Made by a program: the position numbers and the translations under genes. The notes under the pieces were generated by a model that saw nothing but the letters and a program-made list of their open reading frames with translations, had not been told where the DNA came from and made no database searches. A DNA stretch of 64,000 nucleotides, taken from positions 1,178,001-1,242,000 of the forward strand of contig AP026164.1 in NCBI GenBank assembly GCA_030295235.1. Direction: 5' to 3'. This DNA comes from Fistulifera solaris. Its lineage: Eukaryota; Bacillariophyta; Bacillariophyceae; Naviculales; Stauroneidaceae. Shown piece by piece: positions 44,184 to 54,500 of this stretch; the first letter of the stretch is position 1, and every line of letters begins with the position of its first letter.

Positions 44184-44615
44184 ATGAAAGCGTTCATTTC
44201 GCTGGTGTTGTCGCTAATCCTGTTGATCTTAGTGAACGACAGTTACGCGCTCACTTTGTCGAACACGTCACGACGATCGTTTTTAGGGTGGACGACAACA
44301 GCCGTCGTTTTTTCAGCAGCCAATGAACCCGCATTGGCAGAGGCCGATTGTTTTACGGATTGTTTCAAAAACTGCCGACTGATTGCGCCCAAAGATCTCT
44401 CGTATTGCCAGGAAAACTGCAAAGAATATTGTGATCAAACGGATCGGAACGATGGTTTATCGGGTTCTGTGTCATTTAGTGGAGGAGAAGTCGGCATATT
44501 GGGAGGGACCTTCGGTACAGGAACCGTAGTCAAGGGCGAAGATAAGCCGCCTTCTATCGCTTTGCCCGGTTTGGACTTTACAAAAGGTGCTGGGAAAAAG
44601 CTAATTGGTTATTGA
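44184..44615 (+). CDS. Cys-rich probable thylakoid-lumen protein with Tat signal
   Basis: 143 residues. The N-terminus is an ER signal peptide (MKAFISLVLSLILLILVNDSYA) followed by a short Ser/Thr-rich stretch. A twin-arginine signal comes next (SRRSFLGWTTTAVVFSAANEPALA), ending at an ALA cleavage site. This tripartite layout takes proteins to the thylakoid lumen of complex plastids. The mature domain (about 97 residues) starts with a six-cysteine region, CFTDCFKNCRLIAPKDLSYC and onward, and ends with a Gly-rich tail. It resembles small Cys-rich lumenal proteins of unknown function found in algae. The start codon is clear (AAACATGAAAG). Confidence 0.8.
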   Translation: MKAFISLVLSLILLILVNDSYALTLSNTSRRSFLGWTTTAVVFSAANEPALAEADCFTDCFKNCRLIAPKDLSYCQENCKEYCDQTDRNDGLSGSVSFSGGEVGILGGTFGTGTVVKGEDKPPSIALPGLDFTKGAGKKLIGY

Positions 44616-44710
44616 TCTGTGTGGAACTCGTTTTTGAAAGAACTGTTCTGTAGCGCTAACGTCGTAATGCAATCTCGTTAGATATATATTAAAGACTTTT
44701 TCTACCAGAT

Positions 44711-45919
44711 TTAGCGGTAGCCGAGCAATCTCTCCATGTGTACATCCATATTTGATTCGATCCATTCTTTTAGTCCTTTCGGAACGACCCGTTGCCCCAA
44801 GCGCTCCGGCTGAGGACCGGTGGGCTTACATTGTTGGGGTAAAGTTCCCTGCATTCCTGCCACCTCTGAGAGTTTCCTCATTAAAAACTGTGTTCCCTTT
44901 TCCAGCAGGTCCTCGTAACGAACCAGGACAAAACCACCAATACTGAACAGGAAAGGTAAATGGAGGACATGGTTGGCGATTTTGTCGGCGCGCAATTCGA
45001 GGATATTTCGGTAAGCAGTCCCTGAGCCATCATTCTTTAGCTCATATACCGGATACATGGAACGTAGCATATCATCCGGTAACTCTTCCAACGTCGAATT
45101 CAATGTACAGGGAACGACCTCATCGTAACGGAAAACACTTTGACAGAGTCTCTCTGATCTCAACGCTGGGTTAGTCGCCATGCGTTTGAATAATTTTCTG
45201 TCACTTTTCGGGCGTGGCATGGTCCAAGGTCGTGACACAAAGTCGGCCCAAGGTAATGGAGTTACCTCGTTTTTGTGAATGCTAGCCACATGTCCCGGAC
45301 TGTGATACGGCATCTCGTTCATAGCCGACACCCAATCCACTGGATCTCTTACAATGACAACAATAATATGGCGCAGAAAGTTACCCCCGTAATGCAAAGG
45401 TTGAAAGAAATGTTTGGATCGAATGAAATCTCGATGAATCCTTTTGATATGAGGAGCCGATTCGGGCGCGTTGGAAAAACAATGTTGCAGCTCTTTTGTA
45501 ATCCACTTGGTTCCCGAATGTCTTTCTCCAATGATGTGAATTTCAAACGGTTCTTCGTTTCCGGTGTCGTCTTCGGCAAAGAATCGACCCGTCAAACACT
45601 TTTGTACCGAGTCCCAGGTATTGATCCCTGAATTCCGACAATCGGCACTCATCGGCCGTCGCAGTTGAGGAGGCATACAGTCCTGAATATCGTGCCACGA
45701 TTTCAACCGTTTACAGGATACGCGTTGTTGACGCTGTTTAAAGTCTTCGATCATGGCCTCACGATTGATGGATGCACTGTCGGTCTCTCCGACTAGCCGC
45801 AGAGTCGTCCAGGTCGAGAGACTGATGCCCATTGTCGTTGCGAGCATGAGCGCATTCTTGAGGGAAAGGCAGGACCTTTCGCTGCTGGGCAATCTCCTTA
45901 TATTTCCTCGGCTACTCAT
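44711..45919 (-). CDS. sulfotransferase-like type II membrane protein
   Basis: 402 residues, single exon. A hydrophobic signal anchor sits near residues 20-45 (LKNALMLATTMGISLSTW). The sulfotransferase nucleotide-binding signs are IHIIGERHSGTKWITKELQHCF (phosphosulfate loop with Ser-Gly-Thr-Lys) and IIVVIVRDPVDWVSAMNEMPYH (3'-phosphate motif RDP-x-W-xSA). LVRYEDLLEKG comes later, and the C-terminus ends ERLLGYR. It is the fourth sulfotransferase-type gene in this window but is divergent from the other three. Golgi glycan sulfation is likely. Confidence 0.75.
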   Translation of the reverse strand: MSSRGNIRRLPSSERSCLSLKNALMLATTMGISLSTWTTLRLVGETDSASINREAMIEDFKQRQQRVSCKRLKSWHDIQDCMPPQLRRPMSADCRNSGINTWDSVQKCLTGRFFAEDDTGNEEPFEIHIIGERHSGTKWITKELQHCFSNAPESAPHIKRIHRDFIRSKHFFQPLHYGGNFLRHIIVVIVRDPVDWVSAMNEMPYHSPGHVASIHKNEVTPLPWADFVSRPWTMPRPKSDRKLFKRMATNPALRSERLCQSVFRYDEVVPCTLNSTLEELPDDMLRSMYPVYELKNDGSGTAYRNILELRADKIANHVLHLPFLFSIGGFVLVRYEDLLEKGTQFLMRKLSEVAGMQGTLPQQCKPTGPQPERLGQRVVPKGLKEWIESNMDVHMERLLGYR

Positions 45920-46344
45920 CGGTGGCGCAAAGAATTGTAATGGTGATTTTCCATTCCTCCGACTTCCGACTACATGAAACTCTCTTCCTTCCAGTGGAGG
46001 GAACGTTTTTAGTTGTCGTTGTGACTTTTTCTTTTTTATGACGAGGTCATTATTTTACCGGCAACACTTTTGCCAGTACCGGTACCGGTGCCAGTACAAA
46101 GTATTTATTTTGTTATAGCGCGGTTATAATAATGCGGTGACACGATCTCCGACTCAACGGAATTGCAGTCCCGGAACATCAGTGCCTCCGTCGTCGGTTC
46201 AAGTCAAAAGGTCGTCTGCAACAAAAATGACATTCCGAGCGATTGAGATAACAATAACAATTTGAGAATATATTTTTAAAGTCCTATCCACATTCGTCAG
46301 AGCAAGATCTGAGTCCACACAATACGCTTTGTCAAAACAACAAT
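45920..46344. promoter_or_regulatory. divergent spacer with CAGTACCGGTACCGG motif
   Basis: About 425 nt between a leftward sulfotransferase-like gene and the rightward carrier gene. CAGTACCGGTACCGGTGCC lies at 46074-46092. No gene seen. Confidence 0.45.
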
Positions 46345-47262
46345 ATGCCTACTCGAAAGGAATCTGTTGCTTCGGAAGTCGTAGCAGCCGCTTTGGCGGG
46401 CGCTCTATCCGCCACAGCTCTTCATCCTCTCGAAGTCATCAAGACCAATTTGGTGGCCAAAGATGATACGTGTGCGGAGGACAAGGATGAGAGGGATGAT
46501 AATACTGGTAACGGGATGATTGCAACGGCGCAGGCTTTGTATAAGGAAGGAGGCGTTGCTCGATTCTTTCGCGGGGTGCAATTTTCTGCTGTGCAGAGTT
46601 CGATCGAGAAGGCTCTCTACTTCTTTTCGTACACCTGTCTAAAACAAGTTCACAGCACATTTTCAGGCGGAGCTGCCATGAACACGTTGACCAATCTCAT
46701 TCTCGGATATGCTGCGGAGTGGTCTCATTTACCAATTACCTTACCTATTGATTCCATCACGACCGCAATCCAGACATCGTCGAAAGGAGATGGAGCCTTT
46801 CAAGTCCTGATGACCATGCTGTCCTCGAAGAACCAGAAATACTACAATGCAATATCGGCTTACTATCTGCTGTGCCTTAAACCTGCTCTACAGTACACAA
46901 TTTATGAACAGGTCAAAACTGTGTGGCTCCGATCCAAGTCACGCAGGGCGTTGACAGCCGTCGAAGCTTTTGCTTTAGGGATGGTAGCCAGAACAGTAGC
47001 AACAATACTGGTGTTCCCATTTTTAAGGGCCAAAGTCTTACTGCAGACACAAGGCAGCCAGCAAAACAACACAATAGAGGGTGGGGTTTCGAAAACGACC
47101 ACCATGGTACTAAACGAACAATGGAATCGCGCCGGTCTCGCGGGTCTCTATCAAGGTCTGTCGCCGGAACTGACTCGCGGCGTCTTGAGTGCGGCTCTGA
47201 TGCTGATGATCAAGGAACGAATTGCTGAAAAGGTGCAACATGTATTCTCTACGAAATCATAG
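46345..47262 (+). CDS. mitochondrial carrier family (SLC25) transporter
   Basis: 305 residues, the usual carrier length, with three repeats of about 100 residues. The carrier signature is clear in repeat 1 (ALHPLEVIKTNL), modified in repeat 2 (LPIDSITTAIQTS) and degenerate in repeat 3 (FPFLRAKVLLQTQ). The later GLYQGLSPELTRGVLSAALMLMIKE also fits. Such carriers exchange metabolites across the inner mitochondrial membrane, or the peroxisomal or plastid membrane. The weakened second and third signatures recall peroxisomal adenine-nucleotide carriers, but the substrate cannot be deduced. No introns. Confidence 0.87.
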   Translation: MPTRKESVASEVVAAALAGALSATALHPLEVIKTNLVAKDDTCAEDKDERDDNTGNGMIATAQALYKEGGVARFFRGVQFSAVQSSIEKALYFFSYTCLKQVHSTFSGGAAMNTLTNLILGYAAEWSHLPITLPIDSITTAIQTSSKGDGAFQVLMTMLSSKNQKYYNAISAYYLLCLKPALQYTIYEQVKTVWLRSKSRRALTAVEAFALGMVARTVATILVFPFLRAKVLLQTQGSQQNNTIEGGVSKTTTMVLNEQWNRAGLAGLYQGLSPELTRGVLSAALMLMIKERIAEKVQHVFSTKS

Positions 47263-47445
47263 TATTTTGCATTTGGTGATAAAATCGCAAACTTCCCCTT
47301 TACTCGTATCGTTATCCGGGGTTTCTGAAGTACTTCGGCGCACGCGAGAACGGGTCGAAGTCTCAAACTCTTTACTATTAAGTGAAAACAGTAAATTATG
47401 CGACTAAGAAAATATGCTACCGGAAACAAAAAGACGAATTGCCCA

Positions 47446-48144
47446 TCAGAGTTGTGATGTCTGTAGGCTTTGCCGAATGACAGATCGGGTCTTTCCTTGA
47501 ATTTCGTGTCGGTTTTGGTGAAGGCGACGACTAAAAAGTTCTTTTCTAATTTGTGGGCAGTGACCAAGTTCGGACCATGCCTTGCGAAAAGACAGTAGCT
47601 GAAGCTTTTTCACCGGAACATGCTTCACTTTGGGAAGTGGAAAGGACGTTTTCTCGGTAAAGTTCGATGCAAGTCGCGAAGCAATTGAAGCATTTGAAAT
47701 GTTTGGACTGGCAAATGATAACTGCTGACCTAGGTGAGCTCGGGTTGCTGGGGTGATGTTGTGGAACTCTGAAAAGTGTGAAGTCCTTGGTAGAACGTGC
47801 TCAAGATCACCCCCCGTAGGAAGTATGGGGCCGTAGCGAGGCATTTGAGTGTTGCTTGCGGGAGTTTCGTATTTCAATTCGTCGACAGAAACCAGTGGCA
47901 GATAGCCAGATTGTTTCAATCGCTGTTTCTCGATCAAGCGTTGAAGCAATAGGTATCTTTCGGCCGTGGCACGAGATGTGGTACCGATGTCTGAGAACGG
48001 TTGCCGGTTTTGCAAAGCGAGCAAAGAGCCTTGAACGAGTTCTCTCGATCTCGTCACTTCCTCGCTCCTTAAAGCACTTCGTTGCAGCTGACAAGCTTCA
48101 ATCATGTGGAGCTGTTCCAAGAGGTAACTCTGCGGATCATTCAT
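47446..48144 (-). CDS. hypothetical protein
   Basis: 232 residues from Met 48144 (MNDPQSYLLEQLHMIEACQL). The N-terminal half is helical and Gln/Leu/Arg-rich, and the C-terminus is strongly basic (VKHVPVKKLQLLSFRKAWSE ... RRLHQNRHEIQGKTRSVIR). No signal peptide, membrane segment or known domain is seen. The composition suggests a nuclear protein. Confidence 0.55.
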   Translation of the reverse strand: MNDPQSYLLEQLHMIEACQLQRSALRSEEVTRSRELVQGSLLALQNRQPFSDIGTTSRATAERYLLLQRLIEKQRLKQSGYLPLVSVDELKYETPASNTQMPRYGPILPTGGDLEHVLPRTSHFSEFHNITPATRAHLGQQLSFASPNISNASIASRLASNFTEKTSFPLPKVKHVPVKKLQLLSFRKAWSELGHCPQIRKELFSRRLHQNRHEIQGKTRSVIRQSLQTSQL

Positions 48145-49526
48145 TTCTAGTGAAGCTTGCTATATTTAGGAATGAAGAAACTGGAGTAGATGATAGAATC
48201 ACCGACAAGATGAACAAAATGAAGTTAGGGAAGAATGTCAAGGCGTTAAAGCCATTGCCACGCCGCTTATGACACGCTAACTTTGCAGGTTTACTCAGAA
48301 GTTGCGGCAGGCCATTTCAGAGAAGAACGGCGGGGAACGTCGATGACCGCAGATGTCGGTTTAGGGAAAACGCAGACGTTTTCCCAAGTTTAAGAAATGC
48401 CCTTGAACTTGCTCTGGCGTCTTTCTGAGCTAGAAAGTAGTGCAGTACTACGTAAGTACTAATTCTGAGGAAAAAATCTACCTTTGGCTTATATCTTATA
48501 TAGTAATTCTCCGAGATTTTCGTACTAATGTCGGTCGACTCGTCGTCTCTTGCTTTCCATGCGCTTAGACTTAAAGGGCCCATGGAAATAAGCCGTTATC
48601 TTAGTAGTAGTAGAAGGAGAAGGTAGCATGCGGAGTCAGTAGTAAGTTCTTATTTGTACGATTTTAACGATTAACGCCTAACTGGCCGTTGGGTAAAAAT
48701 TAGATATTTACAAATCAACAGACAAAATAATACGAACCAGGACCCAGGACCTGCCACTACCAACTGCCAGGCTGCCAGGCAGGGGCCAGGGGACAGGAGA
48801 CAGGACCCAGGACCCAGGACTACAAGTAGAGTTCTTTGAACCTGAATTTTTACTAGAACAGTCCACAATAATGTGTTAATGGCAGATGGTATTGTGAAAC
48901 GTGAAACTCGTAACTCCTGTGACAAAATGACATTTTCATTTTTACATCATCATCATCTTAAGCTCTAAAAGATATCCCTAGTAAAGACTGGATTTCCAGA
49001 GTGGGAGTCCATTTTCATTTGGCGCTCATTATTAGAACATGGAGCGAATCATCATAACCTTGGATCGCTAAATGGTAATCTCGTTTTCGATACTGGTAAG
49101 GTTAGCTATTCCCCAGGAAGGAATAGACTGCCTAAGTTGCGCTCTGACTGAATTGGCGTGAATGGACTCTAAAGACGATGCAATCCTGACTCCCTCAGAT
49201 TTTCAGTCCTGGAAGTTGTCGACGGCATTTATTGCGATGAATTACTACACCATCCAAAACGGTTAAGGATCGTGAGCGAAGATGGCTTTTGCATAGTTAG
49301 AAAGGCTGATAATTTCGACAACGGATTAGGGTTAAGGCACCTGCGTCTGTCTGTGGTGGTTCGATCGGATCCATTGTCTATGTGGATGGTGCGCAGCTTA
49401 GTGAAAAGAAAGCCATGCGGAAGTGAAACAAAAATAAAATTCCGTCTAGCTCTATGCATTTCAAAGAGAATCATATCCGTTTAAAGTTTAAAAAGTTTCC
49501 TATCTTTTGATTCATATGATCAAAAA
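48145..49526. other. long intergenic region with a CCAGGAC-repeat patch
   Basis: About 1.4 kb with no supportable gene. A GC-rich low-complexity patch at 48737-48822 is made of short CCAGGAC and CCAGGCTG units in an otherwise AT-rich region. The remainder holds only short overlapping open frames. The last part should be the CCT theta promoter. Confidence 0.5.
48737..48822. repeat. degenerate tandem CCAGGAC repeat
   Basis: Several CCAGGACCCAGGAC units flank a GCCAGGCTGCCAGGC centre. The patch is purine-biased and GC-rich against AT-rich flanks. Confidence 0.75.
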
Positions 49527-51176
49527 ATGACTTCTATGGCCTATAATAGCGCTGCTGGGCTTGCAGGAATGCTCAAGGAAGGAACCCGCCATTTCAGTCA
49601 AGAAGACGACCCTACGAATTCGTCTGTTGTCCTTCGCAACATTTCAGCTTGTCTTGAACTCTCACGAATGCTCAGCACATCGCTTGGTCCCCAAGGTCGC
49701 TGTAAGCTTGTCGTCAATCACCTGGAAAAGATAATGGTTACATCCGATTGTGCTGCAATTCTCAAAGAAGTTGAGGTCGAACATCCTGCTGCGAAATTGT
49801 TGGCTTCTGCTTGCAGAAAGCAAGAGGAGGAATGTGGAGACAATACCAATTTTGTTCTTGCTTTCGCTGGTGAACTTCTGTGGCAAACTGCTCAACTCAT
49901 CGCTAAGATGACTTGGCAACCTGCCCCCGAGATCTTGGCAGGGTACCGCCGTGCTTTGGATTTGTGCGAAAGCAAATTCTTTCCTACTTTGGTCTGTGAC
50001 AGTGTCAACAATTTCACTCAGAAAGATCAACTACTGCAACTTCTTCGTCCTGTGCTTGCTTCGAAGCAGTACGGAAGCGAGGGTGTACTGGCGCCCCTTG
50101 TCGTAGAAGCCTGCTTGCGCGTCATGAAAAATGGTCGTGTCTCTGTTGAATCCGTCCGTACGGTCAAGATTCCGGGTGCATCCGTCTCTCAGTCCGTCTT
50201 GTTAGACGGATATGCCGCAAAAAGTGGTGTGGAAACAGTTGTGACGTCGGTTGAAAAGGCAAAGATTGCCGTATTTGCATCGGGCTTTGAGGCTTCTTCG
50301 ACTGAAGCCAAGGGCACGGTCTTGATGAAGACCGCGGACGACTTGAAAAACTACAACAAATCTGAAGAAGCGAAAATGGAAGAAATTGTGCGCTCTATTG
50401 TGGAGTCCGGCGTCAAGATTGTTGTCACTGGAGGAAATCTTTCGGACATGGCCTTGCACTTCCTCGATCGTCACCAAGTCATGTGTCTCCGCATCGGTAG
50501 CAAGTGGGAATTGCGACGACTCTGTCAAGCGGTTGGTGCCACTGCGTTGGTTCGTTTGGGACCTCCAACACCAGATGAAATGGGTTACTGTGATTCGGCA
50601 AGGGTTCAAGAAATGGGAGGAAAGCCCGTCACGATCTTCACAAATGCTGAAAGCAAGTTGGCTACGATCGTCCTCCGAGCGAGTACTACTTCGGTATTGA
50701 ACGATCTCGAGCGAGCGGTTGATGACGGAGTACAAGCTGTAGCTCAAGCGGCAAAGGATGGACGTTTTGTGTACGGCGGTGGCGCTGTCGAGATGGCGCT
50801 ATCGGTTGCCTTGCAACAAGAAGCCGAGAAAGTACCAGGATTGGAACAGTATGCGCTGGCAGCTTTCGGTAAAGCCCTCGAAGTCATTCCTCGCACGCTG
50901 GCAGAGAATGCTGGGTGGGACTCCACTCGCGTCTTGGCGGATCTCCAGAGTTCTCACGCTTCGGTCACAGAAGGCACCATTTGTGATGTCGGTGTAGACA
51001 TTGATCGGTTAGGAGATGACCAAGGTAGCGGAACCACTAGTATGAAGGAGAAAGCGATTTACGACCTGCTAAATACCAAGATGAGTGCGCTTCGTCAGGC
51101 AGTCGATGCGACGGTGACAATTCTAAAAGTCGATCAGATTATCATGAGTAAGCCTAGCGGCGGCCCTAAAATGTAA
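49527..51176 (+). CDS. CCT8: CCT/TRiC chaperonin subunit theta
   Basis: A 549-residue single-exon group II chaperonin subunit. It is closest to theta by KLVVNHLEKIMVTSDCAAIL, EVEHPAAKLLASA, GDNTNFVLAFAGELL, GYRRALDLCE and RASTTSVLNDLERAVDDGVQ. It ends with YDLLNTKMSALRQAVDATVTILKVDQIIMSKPSGG. The normal GDGT phosphate-binding motif reads GDNTN. The TRiC ring folds actin and tubulin in the cytosol. Strong ATG context (AAAAAATGACT) and no introns. Confidence 0.95.
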   Translation: MTSMAYNSAAGLAGMLKEGTRHFSQEDDPTNSSVVLRNISACLELSRMLSTSLGPQGRCKLVVNHLEKIMVTSDCAAILKEVEVEHPAAKLLASACRKQEEECGDNTNFVLAFAGELLWQTAQLIAKMTWQPAPEILAGYRRALDLCESKFFPTLVCDSVNNFTQKDQLLQLLRPVLASKQYGSEGVLAPLVVEACLRVMKNGRVSVESVRTVKIPGASVSQSVLLDGYAAKSGVETVVTSVEKAKIAVFASGFEASSTEAKGTVLMKTADDLKNYNKSEEAKMEEIVRSIVESGVKIVVTGGNLSDMALHFLDRHQVMCLRIGSKWELRRLCQAVGATALVRLGPPTPDEMGYCDSARVQEMGGKPVTIFTNAESKLATIVLRASTTSVLNDLERAVDDGVQAVAQAAKDGRFVYGGGAVEMALSVALQQEAEKVPGLEQYALAAFGKALEVIPRTLAENAGWDSTRVLADLQSSHASVTEGTICDVGVDIDRLGDDQGSGTTSMKEKAIYDLLNTKMSALRQAVDATVTILKVDQIIMSKPSGGPKM

Positions 51177-51272
51177 AAAGAATTGCATTACTGAGAAAAC
51201 TGGCGATTTATGTAGAAAAATATCAAGAAAGACTTGAAAAAATCTTCGCGTCTCTTGAGGTAATTTGTGATT

Positions 51273-51490
51273 TTATTGTGGTAGAGTTAGATGAGTGTCA
51301 TCGTGCGGCTCATCGTGATCCGCTGCTACCGACATGATGTTCAGTGCTGAATCCAAAACGTTTAGCAATTCCTGTTGCCTAGCCGATGAAGTACGAACTC
51401 TACCGGTGCTTTCCGGTGTTAGTTGAAGATTAGCACGTTGTCGTGCATCGGAAGCAGCAGCTCTTTCACACGCTGCATCAAAGCATAAAG
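51273..51490 (-). pseudogene. C-terminal fragment of an unidentified gene next to the retroelement insertion
   Basis: A frame ending at a TAA at 51273-51275 reads about 72 residues of protein-like sequence (CERAAASDARQRANLQLTPE and on to VAADHDEPHDDTHLTLPQ). It is cut off at 51493 by the left target duplication of the LINE-like element. A second frame through the same DNA is also open, so the coding frame is uncertain. No family recognised. Confidence 0.35.
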
Positions 51491-51492
51491 GC

Positions 51493-51505
51493 TGTCATTG
51501 GTAGT
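51493..51505. repeat. target-site duplication, left copy
   Basis: TGTCATTGGTAGT, identical to 55577-55589. The two copies bracket the retroelement exactly. Confidence 0.85.
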
Positions 51506-51531
51506 TAACATTAACATTAACATTAACATGT
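51506..51531. repeat. (TAACAT)n tail of the LINE-like element
   Basis: Four units directly against the left target duplication. On the element strand it is (ATGTTA)n, taking the place of a poly-A tail. Confidence 0.85.
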
Positions 51532-54500
51532 AATTTTATATTTACATCCTATCGTTTCTTAGGGGTCCGCACTTTAGTAAGACGCGGCAGCCTGCAATGA
51601 ATCGGATGTCCCGGTTTCCCGAGAGATTTTAATTAGAAGAAACTAATGTCAAGTAACTGGGGCGTTGTCGTCTGAAAAAGGATCTGATGTCCCGCTGGCG
51701 CAGTGGATTTCTGGTTAACCACTGAATATGGCTGTCTTCAATATTTTGTTTGTGATTTATCAACCATGCGTCCAATTGGTCCGTGGGTTGTTGGAGGCGC
51801 TGATCCAAATCCATGTCAAATGGGTATTGTATAATGCACTGTGTTTGAAGTTCGTATAAGCCTGTGATGTGTTGTTGGTGTGCTAACCTTTGTTGTTGGT
51901 CGTGATTTGACATTGCATTGATGGTCATCTTGGTGGACCGGTGGGCCCATCGCCCGATCGTTTGAAGAATGATGAAGTGGCATAAGTCGGTGACCCACCT
52001 GCTTCCAGGTTGGTGATAGTTGTGAATCTGCCGTGTGTGGTAAGATAAGTCAATTTGGCGGGACCATGAGGTGGGGAGGCATCCAGCGAAGGAACAGAGC
52101 AACCGAGAACGTGCTTGTGGCACAGAAGGGCAATGGGGCTGATTGAAACCATGCGGCGAACAGAATTTAGGGTGCACTGGGCAAGTTGTTTTGGGGAATC
52201 GTGTTGAAGGTGCCAGTTATGTAGGTCTTGAATGAACTTTTCCCGCCACTGTTCTTGTAGTGGGCATCTGAGTACATGGTCGAACGTTTCAATCGGGTGT
52301 GGACAGTGAGGGCATCCTGCTTTTTGGGACTCATTCCATCGAAGCGGATCGTTGATTTGTATTGATCCAATTGCAAATCAGTTTTGTGGCGACGTTTGTT
52401 GGCGAACGGATAGTCGTGATCGAGCTCTGTTCCATGCTTGCCAGTCAATGTCATCAATGTCGGCCGTCCTTGATCTTCACGACTCAGATATTCGCGGGCT
52501 ATCCCGTGTCCTGCGCTTTGGGCGCAGTTGTCGAGAGTACTTGCTGGTAATCAGGCGTCCACCGAAGGAGCAGGTGGACCGGACTTCGGTGTAATCGGAT
52601 CCATCAGGGATCCTGTGATAGTCTCGAGGGCATACGTAGCAAGAGCATCAGCTTTGACGTTCAATTGTTCCAACCGTGAGCTGGTGGAAGGGTTTTGTCT
52701 CATCTTGGTGGCCTTTGACGTGAGAATGTTGCTTGGCTATTTGAAGATGTGGCCAGCTTGCATCCAATAATACGATTAAGTCCGGCGTCAGCATTCAGAT
52801 GACGGTACGGGTTTGGGATCAGAGTTCTTTTCCAACCTGTTTCATTTCGCAACAGTTCTTGATTATCAGTCGCTGTCTGGAGGGTGGATCCGGGGGCAAA
52901 TGTTATGTCCAAATATGTCATGTACCTTATTAAAAACCGACATGCTGCAAGCCGGCCGTAAGCTTCGGGCGCGGTAAGAAGACATAGGTGTGCCATGAGC
53001 GGTTCCCCATCCTTCCCAGAGAATTTCGTTTTTGTTGGCAATGACCCACCCATAACTTCCATGTTTTGATTTGTGACCGCCATCAGAGACGAGGAATAAA
53101 TGCTGGTCCTTCTGTAGGAGTGTGTCTAAGAGGGATGTTGTTGAACAGCATGGGGACTGATGGTGTAACAGGTCCCGTTCCCAACCAGGGAGTGTCATGA
53201 TGTAAGATTGGAATGATAGTATTGGTGTTACCTTGGGTATGTCCAGGAAGTGGTGATCAGGTATGTGGTAGGTTTGGTTGTGTATGTGTGCAGCTGGGAT
53301 ACATACAGCTGGCAAAACTCGGTCGGTTTCGATAGGTTGCTTGGCTGTCACCGTGCGTCTATAACGTGCCTCAAGTATGGGGAACACTTTCCACTCCTGC
53401 TCGTGGGCGGACGAGAATGTGGGCTGTGTTCAGATCGAACATCACCTGCCATTGGCGGTCGTAGGGTTGGGGTATCCAAGGTCCTAATGGGTTGCGGAGA
53501 TATGTACCATCACGGGTGAGGAAATCGATAAATCGCCACCATGAGTGCCAACTGATATGGTGGGGGTTGGGTTGGACTGGCCACAGTTCGGGTAGAAACG
53601 GATGGAAACGATTTTGGTGTTAGCGGGAATGTGCCTTTGCGCTGAATGATTTTCTGACCATCCACCGTGCATATGTCGGACAGTCGTGTGACCTGCAAGT
53701 GTAATCGAACTTTGTTTAAGTGTAGTAGATCATTGGCCTGCATACCGAATTTTACTGCTGCTTCCATGATAAAGTCGTCGCCCGACCCGATAGGTGGGAA
53801 GGGTCCGGTCAGTGTCCATATACAAGGATCCGTGGATACTGGCAAGGAACCGGCGATATTCCGTAAACCACAAGCTGGGAAGTGACACGACCTGGCGAGC
53901 AGGGCAGGAAAGAAGTGGAAAGGACACGCCGGGAAAACGTTGGAGCCACTGGAGGTAAATTTGGATAATGGTACCCAGTTGCCGGCCGTTCGCGTAGCTG
54001 TCGGAGTAGGAACGTAGTGTTGAGAATACCTTGTTCGACGTATAATGGAGTGAAACCAAGGCCGCCGTCTCGGTTTCCAAAAATCATTGCTTTTGGAAAT
54101 GAAATAGGATATCCCATTGCTTGTATTGTTGCATTGAGTGGATTAGACTGGATCAGGTGTAGCTGTTTCTCGGACAAGCCGCACATCTGGAGCCGGATAG
54201 AGAGTACGGGAAGGTAGACTGCCAAATAGGTGCGATGTGCCGTGGTGGGATCCATGTGGTGGGCTCGGATGGCCCGTGCTAAGTTGTTACTTCCGGTTCG
54301 TAGGACTGCAAACTGTTCACGGAAATCATTGCTGGGTTTGGCCTGAAATCCCAGGGTGCGGTGGGCTTCATCTGCCGATTTTTGTAGCATGATCTGCTCC
54401 ATGCCATCGGTACTTTGCGTCACTGTAATATTGTAGGACCGTTCGAGGTTGTAAATGGCCTGGTGCCCGTGGTTGTAAAGTTCCATTCGATCATATAAAA

